DNA of 64,000 nt from Carnegiea gigantea (taxonomy: Eukaryota; Streptophyta; Magnoliopsida; Caryophyllales; Cactaceae): assembly GCA_029747015.1 (NCBI GenBank), contig JAKOGI010000816.1:335099-399098 (forward strand), in the 5' to 3' direction. Made by a program: the position numbers and the translations under genes. Within the stretch, counting starts at the first letter, position 1; each line of letters starts with the position of its first letter. Shown piece by piece: positions 25,430 through 37,400 of the stretch. The notes under the pieces were generated by a model. The model saw only the letters and a list, made by a program, of their open reading frames with translations, was not told the DNA's origin and ran no database searches.

Positions 25430-28400
25430 TCACACACACACACACACACACACAACAATGCCCCCTCCCCTGACGGGCGAGTTGGTGTATTACTTTGGTG
25501 GCGATTTGGCATATGTTGACATGATAAAAATATTCACAATGACACAATCTGGTCGGCTATTTTCACATAATTTGTCATGCAGTATAATTGTTTTTGGGGA
25601 AACAATTCGTTATCTTATGTAATTTTTTATGGAAAATAATTAGTTTTCTGGATTAGAATGAGGAAACTAGTAGCAGTGGATTACTGGATATCACTAAGAT
25701 TGTTCTTAGGGACGTGCGGAAGGAGAAATCAAATTCTACTATATCAAAGCTAACAAGCAAACTATCAATCTTGCTTCTTAAAGAAAGGGCGGACTATCAT
25801 TCTTGTGATGGAAGGTATTGGAGGTTGAGGAAGAGGATGGATGATGCATTGTGAAGGGTGAAATAGCCCCCCGTTCCCTTCTTTGTTGGATGAGGTGGGG
25901 ATGTTGAGGGAAGGAATGTGTATCTGTAGTGTTGGTGGATAGGGAGGAGTAGCACCCAAGCGCCCTGGGGCCGGTTTTGTAGGTGAGCGAGGTAGGGTGG
26001 CACGCAAGGGGAGGGATGTGCAGGAAGAGTGGAAAAATCCATCAGGTAGAGGATGGATTAGAGGCTGTCGAAGCAAAATGAGAAAGTCTGGGATAGAAGG
26101 AGGGGCTGAGGGCTGTGATGGTGTGAACTGGGTCGGATAGTCATGAAAACTGTGAATCTGTTAAAAGAAGTTATGCACCGGGTCTTCTTCCTTTTATTCT
26201 GTCTGCCATTGGTTCATTCTTTTGTGTAAATTAATGTGCTTTGATCTACCCCCCCCCCCAAAACAAAAAAGTATTTTGTTGTATTTTGAAATTGTTCATC
26301 ATAACCTTTTCTTTACATTCTCTCTCGGCTTCACGCTCTTTTGATTTTTCCAGTATTATTGGTTCCAACTTCCAAGGGTAATTTTCTGTGATGCTTATGG
26401 TGACAGCAATACTCTTTGCTTACGACTGGTCACTATTTGATTTCAGAGCATAATGAACCAGCTGTATGACGTGATGTATGATTTTAACTTTTGTCTTCCC
26501 CCTGATTATGCTTTGGTGATAAGAGCTCTGGGATCCTTAGAGGGAACAGCTAAAGCTTTGGACCCTGATTTCAAAGTGGTTGAGAGTGCATACCCCTTTG
26601 TCATTGGGAGGCTTTTGGCAGATCCTAGTCCTGATATGAGGAAAATTCTGAGGGAACTTCTCATCCGTAATGATGGATCAATAAGGTGGAACCGTCTTGA
26701 GCGTTTGGTAAGTGAGCTTACTTTTGTTCTTATTCCTTTCTTATCAATATAGTTGTCGTTTTTGTGGGCATAAACATGTGCATATCATATCATTTGCGTG
26801 GCATATAATTTGTGTAGGATGCAAAGGAGGGGTCTTAGTGCGGCTGCTAGTTTTGCTGTTGCTTTGATGTGTGCTAATGTTCTTTGTTCCGCCAATAGTG
26901 CAGTTTTGTACCTCCTTTTAGGTTTCATATCCTTTGAATGTTGGTGAAATGTATACTGATCTTTTTTAGAGCGTACAACTTTTAACTTAATTTATGCATC
27001 GAACTTGAATATATATGCTATAAAAAGCTGGCACTTCTCTATCTTATGAAAATTGTTGCACTGAGATGAAAACCAAATTCTGAATGCCAGTGCAGTTAAT
27101 CTTGTGAGCTGTCTCTGTGAAATTAGGTGATAGTGTTGGTTAAATTTTTATCATCAGGCTTCGTGTTTCATGGATCTGCTGATCCGTAACAATCGATTAA
27201 GATGCTTTCAGTGACAAAGCTGAGGCAAATCTTGTCACTTCGTAAAGCCACATCTCTTGGAAACTAGATGTGAAGTATATCTATCATGTTGAAGGTAATT
27301 CTATCTGTTGATAAACCATCAAACGTTACAAATTATGTATGGCATGAGCTGGGTGTTGGCTTGTTAGATCCTTTGTTTTACCCTGATTCAATTTAGAAGC
27401 CACCTCACGTCAATGTTGAAAGCCTCCTTTTATGAGACACCCTTGTAGCGCTTTCACTTTAGGAAATCTTGTAAAGCACCTTCTTCTTCTTCGTCAGTCA
27501 CCGTTTTCACATGTAGAAAGTCTTTATTATATGCTCTTGTGGTGTGCTTTTGACCTTCATTGACAGCCAAACTCAATAATTCTAAGACTGTAATGTCCTT
27601 TAGGCCTTTACCATGATAATTAGTTAAGACAGAAAGGAGGGACCAAAAAAAAAGAAGCTCATGTCCTATGATGAGAGCTACTGTGAGAAGTGGCTGGCAA
27701 TAGTTTACACTGTCAACCAATATCCGGTCCGCTATGATCACCGCCATAGTTTCTGAATTTCGTCAAATGCAAACCCCCATTGTACTACTGCCAACGGGTC
27801 TCTGTGTAGCAAAATGCGACCCCCCTCCATACCAATTTCCTAGATATGGTGAATTCAGTGCACCTGTCTTTAATTGCACAATATTGTGCAGTTTTCATTA
27901 TGCATAGGCTGATTACATAACAAAGTGAATGGCTGGTTTTAGACTTAGGCAGGGCCCTGTGCTATTATGTTTTTACTCTGTCAAAGATGTGTTTGACTTC
28001 TCATTGGACCCAAAATAAAAAATGAGACGGCCTGGTATATGGGATTGTTTGCTAAGTGGTGTGCTGTGTACTCAAAACCATCCTAGGAAACGGAGAATAC
28101 TTCAGCCTAGGTAATTGTGCTCACACCCCTAATGGCATGGGAAATATGCGAGACATGGAAAGATAGGGTCAGGTAAAGAGACAGAGATGTGGTTATGCTG
28201 AGTCTTCGGGTTCATTGATGGTGAATTACAGTGCAAAATCTGGTTAGATGGTGGGTTTAATGTGGAGGATAGAAGGAAGGAGGGACGTGGGTAGGAAACC
28301 ATCATGTTTTTGTGGGTAGTAGTCAATGTGTGGCCTCGGATGGTTGGATGGTGGGTTTCAAGCAAGGAAAGTGCTCAGAAAAAAGGAGTGTGATTGCCAC

Positions 28401-31400
28401 ATGAAATCACTTTTTAGTTTTTAGGAGGCTTTTTTGGTTGGTCCTCCGCTTTTAAAATAGAGTAACAGACTCACGTCCTTTCCGCTCCCCAAGAAAGGAT
28501 GCTCACTTTGTTTTTTTTTTTTTGGGGGGGGGGGTTCAGTTGGCAGGGAAGGGCTTGGGATGGGAGAATGAGGGAGAATCCAGGGTAAACCTGCTGTCAA
28601 ATGCCCTAGTTTTGGGCTTCTAGTTCGGATGTTGATTAATCTTTTCTTCATGCAAACAAAACTTCGTAGAGTTTTCACTGGGAGACCTTGTGGTTTGGCT
28701 AACTTTGACCGTGTGTTTCACCTGTTCTCCTTTCTTTGTCTTATGAAATACCAATATACCATAATAACAGCAGTGACTCGCAGTGGGTTCCCATCTTTGG
28801 AGGGTTTGTGGAAATCCATATGTAGGCAACCTTGCCTATCCGCAAGCAGGGAAGATAATTCTTGGAGACCCATAAAAAGATGTTGTAGAACACAAATTTT
28901 CAGATTAAAAACCTTTTGTAAGAAGAAGCATGAGGAAGTAGGCCAGTAGATGATCAAATATGATAGTAAAGTAAGTCATAGACATTCCAACCAGTAATTG
29001 TTACTGAGCTTTTGAGAAATACTGTATTTTTTAAAACTTTATCCAAAGTTTGCAGATGATATCAGTACAAGACTATCGCACCACATTTGGGTAACAGTCT
29101 TGCCTCTAATGAATTTTCGTCTTCTATGGTAGCTTGCTCCATGTCAAGAGTTGGGGAGCCCTCCTTTTTGGAACGAATGTAATCAGCAATTTTCTTATGG
29201 CAAAATCATGTCTTATCTGGATTTTAAAATGTTTTTGCGAACCTTCTATATATGGCGTCTTGTGCTGAATAGCTATTGATTTTTGGATTTTGCGGCCAAT
29301 ATTATCTATGAAATCTTAAGGGCATGATGATTTTTTAAAATCTGCCCTTCTGTGCATGAAATCTCCCTTGCTGTTCGGCTGAGGCAGTTTGTTGATTGCT
29401 CATCAAAGAAGAGAGTGAGGTACAGCACATTTAGACCTCCTTAGATATAATCGGTGTGGGATTCATGTGGGATGGTTGATGTGTTGCACGGTACCTTATA
29501 TTAGAAATTGAAACCCTGAGATACGCTAATGTGATGAGGTACTTGGTGATTCTCCTTCTAAAACTTTTGTTGCTTGCTGGTGCGAGAACCTTACTGTAAG
29601 CAGTCTTGTTGAAATAGGCAATGAGGTTATGGTTTGGTTTGGTTTGTATCGGTGAAAATCAAGCTATTCAAATTGGACAGAAAGGTCAAAAAGAAAAATA
29701 AGAAAGAAAAAGAAAGGAGCAAAAGTTGGTGACGAAAGCTTAACCCTTCTCTCACAACTATTTGACATGCTACTAATAACAGTGCTTTGAGAAGCGAATC
29801 TTGGCTTCTCTCTCCTCTTTCCTCTTCTTCCAACTCTTCTGAGATTTCGATGCACTTAAGAGTGTTCCCCTTTGGAGTTTCCAGTCCCATGGTGAGGTCT
29901 AGTGACTTTTCTGTGTCATCGGCCTTTTTTTCCTCACCCGTTGATGATAAATTGCCTTTGACTTTGCCGGTGTCCTTGGGTTCAGTTTTGCTGTTAGTCT
30001 GGGATTACCTTTGGACTTTGAGGCACCCTCAGGTGTCTGTTGCTCTGATTTATTTGTATCTCTAGGTGTGTCCAAACTGTTGTCTTTTGATTTCCTGACA
30101 GGCCTTGGTGTATCATCAGATGACTTGTTTCTGGTTTTCGAATCTTTGGATCATCGGTCTCTATCTCTTTGAAGATTCCTCCTTCAGCTTGCCATCTGCT
30201 CCCCCCCCCCCCCGGGGCGGTCAGTGACTCATCACTTGTCTTTGCTTTCTTCCCTTTCGCCATTGTAGAGGCTTCATCAGGAGTTTCACGATCACTTGTA
30301 GGTTCCTGGTTAGGCATACAGTGCTCTTCAATTAACTTCGACTTCACCTCCGCGAGTTTTAGTATTTCTACATCACCATCATTACAAACGATCTTGTGCA
30401 TCATTTTGACAGAATCAAAGGACTCAACAACCCCTTTGTAATTGTTTTTTTGTCCGGTGGCGACCATAGATCAATTTTTGATCCTACCAATTACTTGCCA
30501 TGACCCTTAGTTCTGGAAGCTTTTCTTGTCTGGGCTCTGGTTCTTCTTAAAACTTGTCTGAGATGATTTCTCCACGTCACTTCCTTCTTTAGCTGTTTTC
30601 TCAGTGTGGGCAAAAGCTTTTTTGCCTCATCCTTAGATGGAGTCTTTGCAAGATCTTTAGATGAAGTTCCTTTCCCCTGTCCTCTTCCCCCCCCCCCACC
30701 CCCACATCTTCACTTTGGCCACTCATCACTTCGACCTTCTTTCCTGACTGCGTTGCTGATTTAGCATCCAATTTTCTTTTATTTTCGTCTTCTTTCTTTG
30801 ACGTAACAGCTGAACTGCTTATATTCTTTTCCTTATCTGGTCCAGAAGATGCCTTCTTACCGGTTCTCTTATGCGTCTTAGAGTCTGAACTCTGAACCAT
30901 CAGTTCCTTCAGGCGTTTTCTTTGGATCTGATTCCTTCTCAGAGTCTGTGTCACTTGGAGAAGGTGAACGGACATCAGCAGTCTCAATCTCATTCTCCTT
31001 CTCAGTCTCCAAAGTTTTGGGGGATGAAGCGGGGGCATTGGACTCTCTCTTATTTTCGGCAGGTCCTGCATCATCAACCGCGGTATCCTTACTATGCGGA
31101 GCATCAGCATGCGCAGGCGGCACAGCACACTTTTCGTGTTTGTCAGGCACTTCATCTCTCTTTTTTATCATCAGCAAGCGTAGATTCAGATGGTTTAGAT
31201 GTGCTCTTCAAAGCACTTGTTTTCCTCCCTTTCCTCCTGTTATCAAAATATCCATCTGGAAAAGGGTCTTCTTTTTTAAATGTAAAGTATTTCTATGTGG
31301 TCCTTTCCTATTTCTTTGTTGTAGAGTTAAAACCAAAAAAGAATATTACACGATTCAACATCATAGCTCGTTGATCTGTTAGAGTCAGATTTCTCTGGCT

Positions 31401-34400
31401 TAGATTGTGACTTGGCGTGTTCATCATCAAGACTGTCAATATTAGCCTTGTTTGGCTCAGGGCTGGTTTTGACCTCATCATGATTATCATTATCTGCCTG
31501 CTTGGAGTCTCCAATGTCTGCTGAGGTGTCCTCTATCTTCTTCTGGACAGTACCGTGACTGACAACAGACTTCGGAGACCCCACGGCCGTGCACCAACCT
31601 CTTCTGTGGGTGCTGCATTTCCCAAATCACTCTTATCTGCCATTTTTTTTGCTTGCGGCATCCCCCTCACTAGGCTGAACAGATTCAGATGCCATTTGGC
31701 AAACTTTTAGTGAAGCACCCTGAGATTTTATAACAGGTCACAGGTAAGGTTTAAGCTTGCCGGCACATTTTTCAATTACTTCCTCCCCCAGCTTCCGAGC
31801 AATTGGCAGTGCTTCCTTGTCCTCAATTTTCCGAAAATCTAGGTTTGATGAAGCTAGATCCAATACATCCTCGCTTTGTTCCAAGTGTTGTGATTTTCCG
31901 CAAGTATACGGTTTTCGTTGTAGTAATTACGGATGTCGTCCTCAGGGATGAATTTTGAAATTGGGTTACTAAGTCGTATACGTTAACCTAAGATCAAAAT
32001 TAGTTCAAATTAAGTTGAGCTAATTACCAAATATCTAAGTTAAATGTGAAACTAAACTATTAAGACAAAGTAATGAAATTGACAACCAATCACTAACTGA
32101 TTTATTAAAAACACTACCAAGGAAGGCAACACCAAACTGCAAATAACATTAGCCACCAACACTCAGCTGTAATTGTTCCTGAAATCAGAACACTTTTCAC
32201 CATAGAAGACGACGGCAGACAGAGCAGCATTTGAACGCAAGAATCAACAGAGCACACCAACCATTACAGGTACAAACTGAGCATATTAAACGTGGGATAG
32301 GAAATAAGACAGCAAAACTGAAAGGTAGCAAGTGCCCACAACCAAATTCACTATTATCAAACTTGTGAAACCAGAAGCTAGATCTGAAACTAAAAAATGA
32401 AATTAAAAGAAAATAAAACTCCTTAGAAAAACTCTACTCTCTACCCTCTCTATAGGCCGTCTTTAATCTCCATTTGAGGGCTCCAAAAATGCCGACCTCA
32501 AACCTCTCGATTGCCCCTCCACTAACGCCGAATTAAATTCGAATTCATGGCCTCTGTATTTTCTAGTTGTAACCGCCAAGTCGGGATGACGATGGGATGA
32601 TGGAACAATGAATGTTGATGATTAAAGGAGGAGAGGGAGAGAAACGCCATGGCTGAACTCGAGAGGAAGAAGAAGAGCAGTGATTATAGCGTGGAGGAAG
32701 ATGAAAAGGGGTAATGGCTTGGGCCAGGTCTTCGGTTTTCTGGGCAACCGAGAAGACAGCAGTGGTATCCTGGAGAAGAAGAAGAGTTTGGGGGGGGAGG
32801 GGGAGGCCTGGTCGAGATCACGTGATAAGCACGTGCGGGATTAAAAAAAAGAAGGCAAGCTGAATCAAGAAGGCAGACGCTGGGCCGGCCCAAGGAGGAA
32901 AAGAAAAAAAAAAAATAAAAGGAACAGGTGGAGGTAGACCGGGTTTGGGAAACGAAAAGAAAAACATTGGGCCCGGCCCACGAAAGAGAAAGAAAGGGCA
33001 AGGGAAGAGAGGGAGCTGGCCTGGGGCAGAGAAACAGGCCTGGGCCACCGGTCTGGTCCAAGAAGAGGGAAAAAGAAATGGGAGGGAGGAAGAGAGACTG
33101 GGGCAGGCTGCTACTGGGCCGATTCTCTTGCTCTTCCATTTCCTTCCTTCTTCTCTTGATCCAATTCTTGACTTAGTAATTTATATTCCAAATTTTTGAA
33201 ATTCGTACAAAACAAACAAAAACATATAAAACTTCAATTTTATTCATTTATTTTGAGCAAATATTTGATAACAAAGGGGTATAAAATATCATAATTTATG
33301 GTTGAACACCAAGAGAGGGTCATAATTATGTCCATGGATGAAAACAATTTTTCTGGATGATCATCCCTTGTAGATCTAAGGAAGTATTGAAAAATTTCAA
33401 CATCTAAGGCATCGCATTCAAGATCCAACATCACTGCACATGATCTACCTTTTGCTACTATCTCTAGAATGGTGGTCCTCTTGATATATGATGGGCTGGA
33501 TTTGTCATCCATCTTTTCAAATGCTGGCACAATCAACTGAAACACCTTCATTTTGTCGTTATGAGGTGCATCTGGAGCTGTAATCCTTCTTTTTTTGCTG
33601 ATAAATGAAGCTACTGCAACTCTAATATCAACTTTTGATTCAGATGGTGACTGCTCTACTCTGGTGAGATATTTTTCAATCCGACCAAGCCGAGCCAGTA
33701 ACTCAGGAGCTGATGGAGGAGAAAGAAGCTTGCTCCCAGCTTCCATAAGCTGCTTCTCCAGCTCCTTCTCTGACTCTCCGACTGAGACTAATGCAGTATC
33801 ACGGAAAATAAAGGTTTAGGAATTTAGGAATTATCTTTTAATAGTAGACTATCTTTTCATTATCTTTTTTTAGCTAAGAACAATAGCTTTTTGATTACGT
33901 TATTTCTTTGTTTCCTCAATGTTTAGGTCCTTTTTCTATTTAAACTCTTTTTTATGCATTTTAGAGGTAGAGTTGAACAGAATTAAATTGGATTATTGAG
34001 TATTTGAGAATCCTTGTGTGAATTTTCCCCCAAGAATTGCTCTTAGAGCGTCCTACATTAATTGTTTCCCGGTGTAGGAATTGCTCATAGAGCGTACTAC
34101 ATCAAATTTGGGATCAGAGAACCTTGATCTTAGCTGCTGCCTTTTACGCTATTTTCTTTTTTCTCTGTCCCTCAACATCAGATTTCAACCACCAAAAAAA
34201 AGTCCAAACCCTAAGCCTACAGCTTGGACAAGACCAACTCCCAAATCCACCACCGGTCCCGCCGCCCGTCACCACCCTTCGATCACCTAGCGACCGCCGG
34301 GTAACTACTAGCGGTTGGAACCCTAATTTGCGAAATCACCAATTTTCGCAACCCTAGCCCTCAAATTCACTCTCCTCCCATAACTATCCACTGAAATTGA

Positions 34401-37400
34401 ACTTACTCCTTGATTGGCCACTGACTTATGTCCAAAATCCCCAAATCAATTGAGGTAAAGTGCATCAATTGTTGCTTCGATTGGTTAGCCACTAAGTCAC
34501 GAAACCTTAGTAGTGAACCAACCTTTGCTTGGACATTGAAGGCTTTTTTGCCTTCGGTCGTTGACAGAGAAACTCGAAAACCTCTTGGGCGTTCTGTACT
34601 GCCATAGCCGGCTCCTCCTCTTGCTGAAAAAGCCTTCACAAGCCCGATGCCCTGCCGCAGGCCCTGAGCCTGGCGTTTTGTGGCGTTTTGCTGCAACTGT
34701 TCGAACCGTGTTGTGCAAAGGGGTGTTACAGACCCTGTGCTGCTGTTGTTCCACCAACGTTGCTGCCAGAAGTACTGGAGGATTAATTTACCGTGTGGCT
34801 GTTTGGCGCTCGCTACCACGAAGTGCGGATTGACACCTTGTCTCCATCCACCCTTGGTACAGTTTGTTGTTGCATAAGGTGTCGAACTTAGACCGTACTT
34901 GTGAGGCTCCAAAAAGAACTCAAATTACTTTGGTGTTTGTGTGGGTTTTCTGCTGCGATAATATCTGATAACTTGGTTTCAAGCCCTTGCGTTAATCCTG
35001 ATTTTTCCATTCCAATTTCCTTACTACATTTGAGTCATATCAATAAGCCATATCGTTTTGAGTCATAATAATAACCCATATCAGTTGTTGTGCTCTGCTG
35101 TGTGTGTAGTGATTGCTTATTGTTGTCATTATTATTGTAATTTAGATCATTATTATTGTAATTTAGATTAATCTCAGCATTTGCATTCATTGCTTGCATT
35201 CAGCATGTCATCATCTCCCAAACCACCTTACCAATCCCAGATTGACCTCCTTTCTGAAAGACTAGACCATAAGGATGAGAGTTTTACCAGCTAGAGGCTA
35301 AGATTGGCAAACTGACCAGGCATTTGAAAAGTTACCCATCTTAGACCAACCTCAAACCCCACCAAAAGATTCTCCTGAACTTCTTACGGGGGGGATGACC
35401 ATTGTAAGCGGGTAGTTTATAGGTCAAGTGGGGCTAGTGAATTGAGAGCAAATGCACTGGTGCCCCCGCGAGCAAGAAAATGCGGGGGGCAAGGCGAGGG
35501 GAAGCTCGCGGCCGTGCACCGGCCGGCTCCGGCCAGCCGGCTCGCGGGGCGGCTCCCTGCCGCAAGCCGTCCCCCTTCCCCTTTTTTCTTTTTTTTTTTA
35601 AAAGTTTTATTGTTATTTTGTTTTTTTTTTGGGGATTTTAAAAAAGTAGTTGTGTATTGGAGTGTGGGTTCATGGGTATTATTTTATTTGGTGAGTCAAA
35701 GTAGTGAGCCAACCATTGGAGAGGATGAGGCTTGTGAGGCAAAAAGTTAGAGAGAGGGTTGATGTGGCAGTGGTAGGCCCCACCGGTGAGCTAAAAAATT
35801 GGCTCGCCATTGTTCTTGCTCTGAGGAGAGGGAACCCGAAAAACGCCGTTACTCTAGCTGTGAGAGCGAGCAGGGAAGTGGTTGGAGGCATGGTCAGGGA
35901 GCAGGGAAGTGGTTGGAGAAATGGTTAGGGTTTCCCTAAGGGCCGTAGGTTTGATAACTCTAGAGACGGCAGGAGGTCAAGTAGCTGTAAGGAGCCTAGA
36001 TATGCAGAACTTGAAGCTGGCCATAGGGATGTAGGAATGTGCATGAGGGTCTGCATGAGGGTCATTCAAACATTACCCGAAAGGTCAAGGTTGACGTACT
36101 TACATATGATGGTAGGTAAGATGCCATTTCAGACTGGTTAATTGCCATGGAGGACTATTCTTGATTGGTATGGGATGTGTGGCTTTGAGTGTGTTTGTTT
36201 TGCGACAATGAAACTTGTGGGTTCTACTAGGAAGTTTTGGTAGGCACTCATAACTCACTACTCACCTTGAGTGTATGCAACGGCCACCAATTACCCAACG
36301 GACAGTTATGAAGGAAAGGTTGAAAAGAAAAGTACCTCTCTTCTTTTCATAGAGCTCACCTTGTAGACCAAGTGCTTGATCTTTAGCAGTTTAATTTATT
36401 GTGTGTGTCAGACTCTACCTATGCTTTTGAGAGGTCGATTCAACGTTGTGAGTTAGGTGGAAAGCTCGGCCATTATCATAGCCCGATTTGTCTGGGCACT
36501 ATGGTCAGATCTTAGACGAGATGTGACTTTTTCGTTCTCCTTTCACACTAGAGGAGGCCTATCGTAAAGCGTTAGAAGTTGAAATATTCAATAAGCCTGT
36601 TCCTACGAGACATTCTTCCTTCCCGACTGATCCTCCCAACCAACTTACCTCTAAGGCGCCATAATCGACAAGTGCTTCTAATACAAAGACCTCTAGTATT
36701 CCAGTCTCCTCTAAATCACGCTTCTCTGCTCCGTGCTGGACCCCTGCCTTAGTTTAAAAAGCCCGCTTGAGGCGCTCCTCGGCATGAGGCTACCAGGTTT
36801 GCGCCTCGAAGGGGATGGGGTGCGCCTCAAGGATGCGAGGCTATATCTTCCCCCTTTTTCTTCTTTTTCTTAGCCTTGCCTTTACCTTTTTCTTTCTTTT
36901 CCTCCCTTGGGAGCTAAAAGGTGAGCTAAACTTGTATTGTAAGTACGTGTATTGGGGAACTATGATGATCAGATAATATACCTTAAGGTTATTTGTGGTT
37001 TTAGTAGTCATATTGATGTCTGATCACATTTTTAATGCATTTATCTAACTTATTTATGCAAAACATGCTTTGTGAAATATGAAATACTTTAAAAAAAATT
37101 TGCATAGAAGTGCGCCTCGCATCCATGATGCGTGCACGTTCGCCTCGTGCTTTGCGCATCACGCTTTGGGACCCTAAGCGCCTCAATGCGCCTCGTGCTT
37201 TTTAAAACTAAGACCCCTGCTGTGCAATGTTTTAGTTGTCATATCCAGATTGGCGGATATGATTGATCCTATTTGATGTCCTGCTGATGGATGTTATTCA
37301 CATTTTATTAGGTCAACCTTGGCTATATGATCTGAATGTCACTTATCATTGTAGGGAAAATACCTAAATCTTTAGGTTTGAGAACAAGAACATCACTCTT

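Noticed and set aside
32684..33199. Overlapping proline-rich and basic frames on both strands
   Set aside because: They come from purine-rich sequence inside the solo-LTR-like insertion and match no protein pattern.
35442..35750. GC-rich frame resembling a small gene start
   Set aside because: Falls within an inverted-repeat-bounded MITE inserted in a dead gypsy element.
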